Source of the DNA: a bacterium
Lineage (GTDB): Bacteria; Cyanobacteriota; Vampirovibrionia; Gastranaerophilales; Gastranaerophilaceae
DNA: 64,000 bases
NCBI GenBank assembly: GCA_017942035.1
Contig: JAGAVG010000001.1
Coordinates: forward strand, 46,370-110,369
Direction: 5' to 3'
The translations under genes were made by a program, and so were the position numbers. How positions within the stretch are numbered: the first letter of the stretch is position 1; every line of letters begins with the position of its first letter. This document shows positions 15,363 through 23,940 of this stretch, piece by piece. The notes beneath the pieces were generated by a model. The model did no database searches and was not told where the DNA came from. It saw nothing but the letters and a program-made list of their open reading frames with translations.

Positions 15363-15893
15363 TTAATAATCGCTCATTGAAGAGTCTTCTTCGTCTTGCA
15401 AAGAAGATAAATCTCTTGTATAAGCTGCATCGAAATCTTCCGGCATATATTCTTGATCCGGCCAGATTGTATCTTCATCGTAGCGGCAGGCATGAAGGTT
15501 TGAAGCTGTCGTTAAATCGGAATTTGACAAGTCTGTTTCCGAAAATATACATCCAGCCATATCAGCATCTGAAAAATTACAATATGTCATCTGAGCATAA
15601 CTGCAATCTGCACCGCTTAACAAGCTGTCGGTAAAATCGCATTCCAGTATATGTGCTCTCGTAAAGTCAACAGATGTTAAATCCGCATTTGTAAAATTAA
15701 CAAATGATAAATTACAATCTGCAAAAGAACTTGAATTTAAATCGACATCAGAAAAGTCAATTTCATTGAGTACGATACCTGAAAAATCAACTTCAGAAAG
15801 ATCCACTTCTTCCTGATCAATTTTCCATTCATTAAATTTTTCGGGGTGCTTTTGCAATAATTCAACTAATTCTTCCTTAGTATAATCAATCAT
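15363..15893 (-). CDS. Pentapeptide-repeat protein
   Basis: 176 residues from the ATG at 15893, chosen for AAAGGAGAAACAG just upstream. Residues ~30-150 are tandem pentapeptides of the A(D/N)LxX type (for example VDFSG, IDFSD, VDLNS, FADCN, LSFVN, FTNAD), predicting a right-handed quadrilateral beta helix. The N-terminus is a short helical piece (YTKEELVELLQKHPEKFNEW) and the tail is acidic. Roles of such proteins vary (DNA mimicry, scaffolding, targeting) and none can be assigned here. It lies 49 bases downstream of the response regulator gene and may be the last gene of that operon. Confidence 0.88.
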   Translation of the reverse strand: MIDYTKEELVELLQKHPEKFNEWKIDQEEVDLSEVDFSGIVLNEIDFSDVDLNSSSFADCNLSFVNFTNADLTSVDFTRAHILECDFTDSLLSGADCSYAQMTYCNFSDADMAGCIFSETDLSNSDLTTASNLHACRYDEDTIWPDQEYMPEDFDAAYTRDLSSLQDEEDSSMSDY

Positions 15894-15941
15894 CTGTTTC
15901 TCCTTTAAGTAGTGTATATTTATCATCTATTCTTTTTTTAA

Positions 15942-16589
15942 TTAAACAATTTTATTTTTCAAAGCTTTCAATGCTGCCTGCAATCTATCGTCAACTTCAA
16001 GTTTTTGCAAAATGCTTGCAACATGCGCTTTTGTCGTGTTTATACTTATAACCAGCAATTGTGCTATTTCCATATTACTGTAACCTTCGGTCATAAGTTT
16101 TAAAATTTGGGATTCTCTTGCGGTTAAATCGTAATCTTTTTTGGCTGTATCTGTATCTATTACTGATGAATTGGTAGTTGCCTTTAATACAATATTTGCA
16201 ATACTTGGGTCAAACCATGCCGCACCGTCAGCTACTGACTGCACAACCTGAACCAGCCTTTGAGGGTTGATTTCTTTGGAGCAATATGAATTTGCCCCCG
16301 CTTTCAAGCTGTTTAAAACCTCTTTTTCTTCATTGTGAGATGTAAGTATAATAATTTTCACATCCTTGTTTGATTGTCTGATTTTTTGGGTTGCCTGAAT
16401 TCCGTTCATATTCGGCAAACCTAAATCCATAATTATTATGTCAATATGGTTGTTATTAAAAATTTCAAGTGCCTTTTCCGCAGATTCTGCTTCGTATATA
16501 GTTTCAATATAATCAACATTTTCGAACGTCGTTTTTAGTCCAAAACGTGTCAATTCATGATCTTCAACTATTAGAATATTCTTTTTCAT
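15942..16589 (-). CDS. NarL/FixJ-type response regulator
   Basis: 215 residues. Receiver domain 1-120 with acidic pocket ED at 10-11, phospho-acceptor Asp in IIIMDLGLPNMNG (~55) and a conserved Lys in YCSKEI. LuxR-type helix-turn-helix at ~150-210 (LTARESQILKLMTEGYSNME, then NTTKAHVASILQKL). A DNA-binding regulator controlled by phosphorylation. Its start overlaps the stop of the TPR gene upstream (ATGA), and a GAF/HD-GYP gene precedes that, so the three form a signalling operon. No histidine kinase gene is adjacent. Confidence 0.93.
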   Translation of the reverse strand: MKKNILIVEDHELTRFGLKTTFENVDYIETIYEAESAEKALEIFNNNHIDIIIMDLGLPNMNGIQATQKIRQSNKDVKIIILTSHNEEKEVLNSLKAGANSYCSKEINPQRLVQVVQSVADGAAWFDPSIANIVLKATTNSSVIDTDTAKKDYDLTARESQILKLMTEGYSNMEIAQLLVISINTTKAHVASILQKLEVDDRLQAALKALKNKIV

Positions 16590-18139
16590 ATACTAAGTTC
16601 CTCTTTTGCGGGTGCATAATCAGGATTTATAAGCAGACTCTTTTTAAAATTATATTTTGCATCATCTTTAAATCCTTCAGCCTTAAAAATTAATCCTTGA
16701 TAATAATAATATCTAAAATCGTTTTCGTCAATATAATTAGCTATACTAAGATATTCTTTTGCATTATTATAATTTTTTAAACCGATCTCAATGCGTGCCA
16801 AATCAATCCAGCCGTCTTTAAAATCACGGTTTATGGCAACGGCTTTTTTTAGATAATCTTTTTCTTTTGATTTGTCATAAAGCGCAACTTCATAGTATGC
16901 AATATAGCAATTTGTATAAGCTTTCAAAATTTTTGTGTAAATTTCAAGAGCTTTCTTTTCAGCGCCTGTTTTTTGATAAATTTGCGCAGTTTTTACCATT
17001 GCGTCCGGATTTTTTTTGTCTTTGTCTGAAGCATCTTTATAAAATTTAAGCGCATTTTTGTAATCTTTTTCCCTTGCGGCTAAGTCTCCCAAAACCTCTA
17101 AGGCCATCGAATTTGAGCCGTCAAGTTTTCGGGCTTTTTGGGCATTATCAAGAGCTTTTTCAAAATCCCGTGTGTCGAAATAAACTCTTGATAACAATGA
17201 ATAAACTTCTTTCGGAGTTTTCTTTTTATTCATTGACGCATTTTGAAGAGCTCTTATTGATTTTGCGTATTCTTTTTCAAAATAGTAGTAATAGCCCAGA
17301 TGATAATTTTTCTCTGCATCTTTTTTAGCGGCTTTATAAAGAATATATTGTTCCGTGGCGTTAATTTTGCGGCTAAATTCCATTGAATACATATTTTGTT
17401 TTTTTAGATAATTTACAATTTCAAGCGCATCTTTAGGATTTTTGCCCTGAACAAGAATTTCAGCTTTTAACTTTTTGTAGTTCAAATTCTCATTATTCAT
17501 TGCGATTGCTTGATTTATGTATTTAGATGCCGACAAGATATCGTTCGATTTTAAATATCCGAGAGCTGCTATATAATTTGCGTAATCCGATTTTGTCAAT
17601 AAATCCGTATTTTTTATTAATTCGGCCGTGGCTTCTTTACTCTGATCATTATATGTAATATTTGAGAAAATTTCGGCAAGATAAATTTCATCATTTTTCT
17701 TTAATTTTTTTATCGGAAAATAGAATTTTTGAATGTCATCTACAAGAAATGTTGAATAATCTTTATTTTCGATTTTTGATGCGGAAAGATCAGATAAGTC
17801 GAAGAAACCAATTGCGGCCATTTTTTCCGTGATTACCATGTATGCATAATCATTAGGCTGCATAGTTTCTATCAAAATTTTATAGTCATTATATGACGCT
17901 TTTACGTTACATTGTTTAAACCGGTCAAATGCTATTGCAAATTGGTTTTGAATATTGTTTTTTGTTAAAGAAACTTTTTGAGGCGGCATTGAAGTTCTTG
18001 TTTCGTAATTTACGTTTATATTTGGCTGAGGTATTGGATTTACAAATTTTATGTGGTCATAGAAACTCTCTCCAAAAGCAGGACTGACTGCTGATAGAGT
18101 TGTGAATATAACCATTGCGTTTAAAAATTTGTTTTTCAT
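16586..18139 (-). CDS. Secreted/periplasmic TPR-repeat protein
   Basis: 517 residues with a signal peptide (MKNKFLNAMVIFTTLSAVSPAFGES). From ~150 to the end it carries many tetratricopeptide repeats, with the typical W/L-G-Y/A-P spacing in copies such as AKSIRALQNASMNKKKTPKEVYSLL and ALEVLGDLAAREKDYKNALKFY. TPR arrays mediate protein-protein contacts; the partner is unknown. It lies between the HD-GYP gene (21 bases upstream) and the response regulator (4-base overlap downstream), so it may sense or scaffold envelope components for this regulatory operon. Confidence 0.85.
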   Translation of the reverse strand: MKNKFLNAMVIFTTLSAVSPAFGESFYDHIKFVNPIPQPNINVNYETRTSMPPQKVSLTKNNIQNQFAIAFDRFKQCNVKASYNDYKILIETMQPNDYAYMVITEKMAAIGFFDLSDLSASKIENKDYSTFLVDDIQKFYFPIKKLKKNDEIYLAEIFSNITYNDQSKEATAELIKNTDLLTKSDYANYIAALGYLKSNDILSASKYINQAIAMNNENLNYKKLKAEILVQGKNPKDALEIVNYLKKQNMYSMEFSRKINATEQYILYKAAKKDAEKNYHLGYYYYFEKEYAKSIRALQNASMNKKKTPKEVYSLLSRVYFDTRDFEKALDNAQKARKLDGSNSMALEVLGDLAAREKDYKNALKFYKDASDKDKKNPDAMVKTAQIYQKTGAEKKALEIYTKILKAYTNCYIAYYEVALYDKSKEKDYLKKAVAINRDFKDGWIDLARIEIGLKNYNNAKEYLSIANYIDENDFRYYYYQGLIFKAEGFKDDAKYNFKKSLLINPDYAPAKEELSI

Positions 18140-18160
18140 TATAATAAAAATTGCCCTCTT

Positions 18161-19876
18161 CTATTTTATATTCCCTGAATAATAATTATTAAACAATTCT
18201 ATAAGATTTTTTTCATCCCCCGTTTTATCTTCATTATTAATGAAATTGAAGATATCGATCAGAGTATATTTTTGGAAAATTTCTTTATCTTCTTCTGTAA
18301 AATTATGATAATTTTCTGTCAAGAATACGTTTATAATTTTATCTAAACTTATTTTTAGGAATGTGTCAACAATATTTTTATCAAAATGCGTGCCGGAATC
18401 TTTCAAAAGTATGTTTATAACATTTCCGATAGGCATTCTATCACGGTAGTGGCGTTTTGATGTAATTGCATCGAACACATCTGCAACAGCGAGAATTCTT
18501 CCTCCGTACGGGATTTCTTCCCCTTTTAGATGTCTGTAATAACCTGTTCCGTCATATTTTTCATGGTGAGAGCATGCTATATCCGTTATTTTTTTGAAAT
18601 TCTTTGATGTATGAATTTTATCTAAGATATCATGTGTAATTTTTGCATGTTCTTGAATATGTTTGTACTCTTCATCGGTTAATTTTCCTTCTTTTTGCAA
18701 GACGCTGTCGCGAATTCCTATTTTGCCTATATCGTGAAGAGTTGCGGCTTTTTCAATCAATTCTTTTTCGTTTTGCGGAAGTTCAAGTTCATCTGCGATT
18801 AGCATGGAATACAATTTTACACGGCTTGAGTGACCTGCTGTAATCTTATCTCTTGCATCGATTGAGGTTGCAAGGGTATCTATAAAGCTTTCAAAAAGGA
18901 TTTTTTGTTCTTTATAAAGTTCTTTCTGCTGTTCAAATAATTGGGCATTTTCTATTGCAATACTTGCACTTCCTCCGATTGCAACGAGCAAATCTTCATC
19001 ACTTTTTGTAAATGTTCCGTTTTTTTTATTCAAAACTTGAAATGCGCCTATGATTTCCTGATTATTGTTTTTTATCGGCATGCAAAGAATAGTTTTTGTT
19101 TTATAGCCGGTTTTTAAATCTACGTCTTTGTTAAATCTGGAATCTGAATAGGCATCTGCAATATTAATACTTTCGCCGCTTTGAACAACATATCCGGCAA
19201 GGCCTTTATTAGCCGGAAAGCGAATTTCCTGACTATCCATTCCGAGCGCAACTTTTGACCAGATTTCGTTTTTCTCTTTGTCGTACATAAACACTGTACA
19301 TCTATCTGCTTGAATTGCAATTTTAGTTTCTTCCGCAATTACTTTTAAAAGCACATCAATATCGGTTTGAGCTGTAATCGAGCGTCCTATTTTTACAAGA
19401 GAAATCAACGGATCACTGGCTGTCGGAAGATTAAAATCAAGATTATTCTTTATTTGTTTAATTCTAGTTATGATGTAGCCGACTATTTGAAATTCATCTT
19501 CTATAATGGCTATATCTTTTGCATTATTGTAATGAAGATTTGCAAGTTCTCGGTTGTTTTCGCCGAAATATATTCCTGCCAGGCAGTAATGGTAGAAAAG
19601 AGAGGCCGTTTTTTCTTTTGAAAGCTGTGCAAGATTTTTTACATCCTCTAAAAGAGAAAGAGCTTTGTTATAAGATTTTTTATCAATCATGTATTCACAC
19701 AATGCGATGAGCGCAAGAGAAACGCAATAATATTTTGTTAAATCCTTTCCTTTAAAAGTTTTTTCGGCTTTTTTGAATGATTCCAGTGCTTTCTGATATT
19801 GTTGATCTTCAAGTGATACAAATCCCTTTTGTAAAATATCTCTTCCTTTTTCTATTTTTTCTTCCAGCGTTTTCAT
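18161..19876 (-). CDS. TPR-GAF-HD-GYP domain protein (putative c-di-GMP phosphodiesterase)
   Basis: 571 residues, cytosolic. TPR-like helices at 1-140; GAF domain at ~165-320 (QADRCTVFMYDKEKNEIWSK, FPANKGLAGYVVQSGE); HD-GYP domain at ~340-510. Metal ligands are intact: HxxxR-type AGHSSRV, HDIGKIG, HAKITHDIL, and CSHHEKYDGTGYY (the GYP signature is GYY here). HD-GYP domains hydrolyse cyclic-di-GMP to GMP, often under control of a linked sensory domain, here GAF. First gene of the signalling operon, divergent from a GT2 gene. No diguanylate cyclase is present in the window. Confidence 0.9.
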   Translation of the reverse strand: MKTLEEKIEKGRDILQKGFVSLEDQQYQKALESFKKAEKTFKGKDLTKYYCVSLALIALCEYMIDKKSYNKALSLLEDVKNLAQLSKEKTASLFYHYCLAGIYFGENNRELANLHYNNAKDIAIIEDEFQIVGYIITRIKQIKNNLDFNLPTASDPLISLVKIGRSITAQTDIDVLLKVIAEETKIAIQADRCTVFMYDKEKNEIWSKVALGMDSQEIRFPANKGLAGYVVQSGESINIADAYSDSRFNKDVDLKTGYKTKTILCMPIKNNNQEIIGAFQVLNKKNGTFTKSDEDLLVAIGGSASIAIENAQLFEQQKELYKEQKILFESFIDTLATSIDARDKITAGHSSRVKLYSMLIADELELPQNEKELIEKAATLHDIGKIGIRDSVLQKEGKLTDEEYKHIQEHAKITHDILDKIHTSKNFKKITDIACSHHEKYDGTGYYRHLKGEEIPYGGRILAVADVFDAITSKRHYRDRMPIGNVINILLKDSGTHFDKNIVDTFLKISLDKIINVFLTENYHNFTEEDKEIFQKYTLIDIFNFINNEDKTGDEKNLIELFNNYYSGNIK

Positions 19877-19971
19877 GAATTTTCCTGTTTTTACATCTAC
19901 ACATTTTTATTGTACAATATTATTATAATTTTTACAAACGTATAAATGAATGAATATATTTGGAGAGTTAA

Positions 19972-20658
19972 ATGAATAAAATTACTATCTTAATTCCGGT
20001 ATTTAATGAGATTAATACACTGGATAAGATTATTAAGAAAGTCGAACAGGCAAAGTTTTGCGGACTTGAAAAAGAAATTATTTTAATTGATGATTGTTCA
20101 ACTGACGGAACAAAAGAACTTTATAAGAATTATCCGTATAAAGTTTTGTATCATGATGTAAATCAAGGCAAAGGTGCTGCGTTAAGAGACGGATTTAAAG
20201 AGGCAACTGGTGACATTATAATAATTCAGGATGCGGATTTGGAGTATGATCCTATTGATTATGAGCCAATGATTCAGCTTATTATAAATGACAGGGCAGA
20301 TGTATGTTACGGTTCAAGGCTTACAGGATGCAAACCTTCAAGATCGTTTATGTTTCATCATCTTTTAGGTAATAAATTTTTATCATTTTTGACAAATATT
20401 TTATACGGGTCAACTCTTACCGATATGGAAACCTGTTATAAAGCTTTCAGAAGTGACATTATTAAAGATATTGAAATAAAATCGGACAGATTTGATTTTG
20501 AGCCTGAAATTACTGCGAAAATTCTGAAAAAAGGCGCAAGATTATACGAACTTCCGATTTCATATTATGGAAGAGAATTTTCGGAAGGGAAAAAAATTAC
20601 ATGGCGTGATGGTTTTTATGCTATCATTGCATTAATAAAATATAGATTTACTGATTAG
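19972..20658 (+). CDS. Glycosyltransferase family 2 (polyprenol-phosphate sugar synthase-like)
   Basis: 228 residues, a single GT-A domain with no C-terminal membrane helices. It has IPVFNE at the N-terminus, DDCSTDGT in the nucleotide-binding region, the DXD-like QDADLEYDP around residue 87, and SDRFDFEPEITAKI in the acceptor part, as in dolichol/undecaprenyl-phosphate mannose or glucose synthases. Such enzymes supply lipid-linked sugars to GT-C enzymes such as the GT39-like protein at 8939-10399; that pairing is an inference. GGAGAG lies five bases before the ATG. Confidence 0.88.
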   Translation: MNKITILIPVFNEINTLDKIIKKVEQAKFCGLEKEIILIDDCSTDGTKELYKNYPYKVLYHDVNQGKGAALRDGFKEATGDIIIIQDADLEYDPIDYEPMIQLIINDRADVCYGSRLTGCKPSRSFMFHHLLGNKFLSFLTNILYGSTLTDMETCYKAFRSDIIKDIEIKSDRFDFEPEITAKILKKGARLYELPISYYGREFSEGKKITWRDGFYAIIALIKYRFTD

Positions 20659-20684
20659 GAATAATGAAAAGAAAGGAATTGATT

Positions 20685-21542
20685 ATGAAAAAAGTTTTGT
20701 GTTCACTTTTTCTAATGGCATCATTTGTATTGAATGCAAACGCCGCAACCACAACTACCACTAAGACGAATACTTATGTTCCATCAGATAGAGTTGAAAC
20801 CGTTGGAAAGCAGATTATCAGTAAAAACAATTTGCCGACCGTAACATTTAAAGTTACAGAAACAGCGGCAAGCAATGCTGATATAGCTACAACTAACGTT
20901 TTATACATTAATAAACAAGATTTGAATTACACCGGAAACGACAATGAAGTTGCCGCTGTAATTGCTCAAGAATTTGGAGCAGTTATTAACTCTTCTGCAA
21001 CAAAAAATAAAGCATTTGCAAATCTTACAACTGCAATCGCCGGAAACGTAACATCTGAAAACTTGCAGAATGCGGCTGCACTTGCAAATACACTTTCTAA
21101 AACTTCAATGTCAACAAAACAACAAATGAATGCTGATGTAACCGGGTGTGACTTAATGATTGCTGCCGGATACAATCCGCTTGCAATGATTGTTGTTCTC
21201 GGCAAAATGGATGGAAGCGTAATGGAAGCAATCAGCGGAACTCCTGCTAACATAAAAAGAACAATGAATATTTATGATTATCTTTCTTACAATTATCCGT
21301 CAAAAGTTACAGCCGGATATGGATGCAAAGAATACAAAAATTTTGTTGCATATATTGAACCGACAATAAAAGAAAGAAATTCAAATTCCAAAAAACTTGC
21401 CAAATTTAAAAAAGAACAGGCAAAACTGAAATTACAAAGATCTAAAGATTTAGCTAAATATAAAGCTACAGGCGGAACAACCGGATGGGATGCATCTTAC
21501 ACAATCCTTCAAAATCTAATGAATTCGTCAGAAACAAAATAA
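20685..21542 (+). CDS. Exported M48-like protein lacking the HExxH zinc motif
   Basis: 285 residues from the ATG at 20685, which has AAAGGAATTGATT upstream and gives a proper signal peptide (KKVLCSLFLMASFVLNANA). The layout recalls M48 metallopeptidases: NDNEVAAVIAQEFGAVIN sits where HEIGH is expected, and NADVTGCDLMIAAGYNPLAMIVVLGKM corresponds to the E-x-D-A region. The histidines and catalytic Glu are replaced (AQEFGAVIN has no H), so peptidase activity is unlikely. A Lys-rich helix fills the C-terminus. It lies five bases after the GT2 stop and ends at a strong terminator. Confidence 0.7.
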   Translation: MKKVLCSLFLMASFVLNANAATTTTTKTNTYVPSDRVETVGKQIISKNNLPTVTFKVTETAASNADIATTNVLYINKQDLNYTGNDNEVAAVIAQEFGAVINSSATKNKAFANLTTAIAGNVTSENLQNAAALANTLSKTSMSTKQQMNADVTGCDLMIAAGYNPLAMIVVLGKMDGSVMEAISGTPANIKRTMNIYDYLSYNYPSKVTAGYGCKEYKNFVAYIEPTIKERNSNSKKLAKFKKEQAKLKLQRSKDLAKYKATGGTTGWDASYTILQNLMNSSETK

Positions 21543-21563
21543 ATTAGAAAAAATATATTTTTG

Positions 21564-21591
21564 AAAAAGCCGTCACTTCGACGGCTTTTTT
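21564..21591 (+). terminator. Intrinsic terminator after the M48-like gene
   Basis: AAAAAGCCGTC / GACGGCTTTTTT stem with loop ACTTC and a T-run on the plus strand. Confidence 0.85.
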
Positions 21592-21689
21592 GTTGTCCCT
21601 AAAAATACGTACACATTTTTGGGGACTTGCGGGAGGTGGAGAAAAAATTTATAGTAAGAATGGTACTATAAAATTTGAAAGGAAATCTT

Positions 21690-22805
21690 ATGCCAAAATT
21701 CAAGTCTACAATTTTAAATTTTTTGAAAAACGGTGAAAATATTGACGAAATATTCAACAATCTTGAATCAATACAAAAAAACTTGATGAAAAATCACTCA
21801 AATCCCGCCTTTAGCGAAGAAGATAAAATAAAAATATCTAACAGCTACAATGAAGTTGACGACCTTGGGAAAGCCCTTTATAAGTACAATACTTTAATAG
21901 AAAATGAAATGCCGGAGGATGCAGAAAAAGAAAGTGAAGAAATTTCTGATTTTGTTTTAAAAGGCGGAATTTCTAATGTAAAATATGTCTGGCACAGTGA
22001 AAATGGAGAAAACACATGCGAAGAATGTAAAGCCCTGGATGGAACAGAATACGATTTTGACGAAGAAGTCCCGCAACGTCCGCACCCGAATTGTAAATGC
22101 ACGGTTGAAGTTGTTGAGGATAAAACTGAAAACACCTCTCAAAATGATAATTCTTCAAACAATACAAATAGCAAAAAAAAGAACGAAACTTCTTCTATTC
22201 CAAATAACAATAGCAATAGTAGTAACAATACTTCAGGTCAAAATGAAGGTAAAAATAATTCAAACATCGAAGCATGCCCGAATTGTGTCGGAGAACTTGA
22301 ACAGGCCGAAAATATTTTGTATCAGCTATATTCTTCTTTGCAATATGCCGGTTCGGTAATCCGAAAACTTATAGCTATTTCAAGCATATCTCAGCCATAT
22401 TTAACAAAAAATTATCTTATTGATTTAGTAAAAATCGGAGAAGAATCTTTTTATACATATAATGATTTTGTAACAAGTTACGCAACAATGGTACAGCTCA
22501 ACAAAGAAAAATATCATGAGGGTGCTCCAGAATACTTTCATCGTCTTGCTAACTGCAAAGCCGCACAAAGAGGTGAGTTAGGTGTTCAAGCAGCCAAAGC
22601 CGCCGGTGCGGTAAGGGAAATAGGAGACTTTTATAAAGAAATCCTTTTCAAAGGTATATCGGTAAATGATGCGATATATAATAATAACTATGATTACGAA
22701 CAGAACCAAATCGGGCGGGAATTAGGCCAAAATAATCCTGATGCCGATTGTGAAAAATTGCTCCAAGACATGATGAAATTAGAATGGTTTAATAAAAATC
22801 CTTAA
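21690..22805 (+). CDS. Putative effector: phage minor-head-like domain, Asn/Ser linker, toxin-like C-terminus
   Basis: 371 residues from the ATG at 21690 (AAAGGA upstream; the frame also opens at a TTG at 21675). Residues ~90-145 match the cysteine signature of SPP1 gp7/Mu F-type minor head proteins: KYVWHSENGENTCEECKALDG, then PQRPHPNCKC. A low-complexity N/S-rich linker follows (~150-195). The C-terminal ~170 residues begin CPNCVGELEQ and contain EYFHRLANCKAAQRGELGVQ followed by REIGDFYKE. I recall this H-x2-ANC-x-AA-x-x-G pattern from the ends of putative polymorphic toxin/effector proteins, but I cannot name the family. The adjacent membrane gene could be its immunity partner. Confidence 0.65.
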   Translation: MPKFKSTILNFLKNGENIDEIFNNLESIQKNLMKNHSNPAFSEEDKIKISNSYNEVDDLGKALYKYNTLIENEMPEDAEKESEEISDFVLKGGISNVKYVWHSENGENTCEECKALDGTEYDFDEEVPQRPHPNCKCTVEVVEDKTENTSQNDNSSNNTNSKKKNETSSIPNNNSNSSNNTSGQNEGKNNSNIEACPNCVGELEQAENILYQLYSSLQYAGSVIRKLIAISSISQPYLTKNYLIDLVKIGEESFYTYNDFVTSYATMVQLNKEKYHEGAPEYFHRLANCKAAQRGELGVQAAKAAGAVREIGDFYKEILFKGISVNDAIYNNNYDYEQNQIGRELGQNNPDADCEKLLQDMMKLEWFNKNP

Positions 22806-22883
22806 AAACATCATTTCTTATTAAAATATAAAAACCGGAAATATTATTAATATTTTTAATAAAATATCATTTATAATACAAAT

Positions 22884-23561
22884 ATGAATAAGAAAAGTCT
22901 GGATAAATTAATTTTAATTGTAAAAATATTACTTACAATATTGGTGAATATGTTTCTTCTTGGACTGTTTGTGACAGGATTTATCACTTCTGCCTTTTCA
23001 AATGATAGCTTTATATCACTGTTTCGTCTCATATTTTATGTATTATTGATGATATGTTTCAATTATGTAATATGGAAAAAAGTCAACATGAATTATAACG
23101 CCTGCGCCAAAATAATGAAACCCGCTTTATATACATTATTTTTGTTAATACTTGGTATTATAGGTATCATAGTTTGTATTTCGATTATGATAATTGTTCT
23201 TATTATGCTTGCGCCATTAATGTATCTTGTAGGAAGCTCTCCGGATTTTGAAAATGTATTATACTTGATTTTATCTATAATAATGGTGCCGGCATGCTGG
23301 ATTTTTGTATTCAAAAACATTTCTGAAACTAAAAAAGCGGTATTAGGATCAGTTTTTCTTTTGTGGATAGCAATGACAATGGGAAGTTTAACCGTAAAAC
23401 ATGCAATAGATATTGACACCTGTTCTGATTCAGGCAGATGCAGCGGTGAAAAAATTTATAATATAGATTCCTGCCTTGATAAAGGTTACTGTTGGAATTA
23501 TGAACAAAAAAGATGCGAAAAATTCCAAGAAAAATGTTCTCCGCGTCCGATCAGCAGATGA
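22884..23561 (+). CDS. Cys-rich membrane protein, candidate immunity protein
   Basis: 225 residues. Five or so hydrophobic helices up to ~175, then an exported-looking cysteine-rich tail: DTCSDSGRCSGEK, then DSCLDKGYCWNYEQKRCEKF. I recall similar C-x-D-x-G-x-C tails in small membrane proteins encoded beside genes with the FH-x2-ANC-x-AA effector tail, so an immunity role for the preceding gene is plausible. That is recall plus context, not proof. It is very AT-rich and overlaps the convergent receiver gene by 11 bases. Confidence 0.6.
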   Translation: MNKKSLDKLILIVKILLTILVNMFLLGLFVTGFITSAFSNDSFISLFRLIFYVLLMICFNYVIWKKVNMNYNACAKIMKPALYTLFLLILGIIGIIVCISIMIIVLIMLAPLMYLVGSSPDFENVLYLILSIIMVPACWIFVFKNISETKKAVLGSVFLLWIAMTMGSLTVKHAIDIDTCSDSGRCSGEKIYNIDSCLDKGYCWNYEQKRCEKFQEKCSPRPISR

Positions 23562-23940
23562 AATTTTTTATAATATCATAAGCGCCATCCTGACGGCAGG
23601 AGGATTTTCGGATAAAACTTACACCGTATTTTTCTGCAATAGATTTTATATTTTCAGCCGCTGAAATTATACAAATTTTTGTGTTTTTATACTCCTTAAA
23701 ATATTGAATTTGTTTTATAAACCATTCACCGGCAAACATTGGTAAAAAATCCGGCTCCATCTGCATATCAGTTAATATAATATCAAAAGGGTTGTCAATG
23801 TTATACAAAAGTTTTTCAACACCTTCTTTTGCGCTATATGCCTGAAGAATCTCAACCTGTTCATTAAATAATTCATTAAGTGCAAAGGTGTGATATTTTA
23901 CCCAGTTTGGAGAATCGTCAACAACAAGAATTTTCGTCAA
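23551..23940 (-). CDS. Stand-alone receiver (CheY-like) domain protein
   Basis: 129 residues, a single response-regulator receiver. VVDDSPNWVKY gives the acidic pair, FDIILTDMQMEPDF the phospho-acceptor Asp (~57), and the later SFIRKSS the conserved Lys. There is no output domain, so it would act by protein contact as CheY/Spo0F proteins do. Its start overlaps the stop of the TolC-like gene by four bases (ATGA), an unusual pairing of an efflux channel with a receiver. No kinase is nearby. Confidence 0.85.
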   Translation of the reverse strand: MTKILVVDDSPNWVKYHTFALNELFNEQVEILQAYSAKEGVEKLLYNIDNPFDIILTDMQMEPDFLPMFAGEWFIKQIQYFKEYKNTKICIISAAENIKSIAEKYGVSFIRKSSCRQDGAYDIIKNFIC

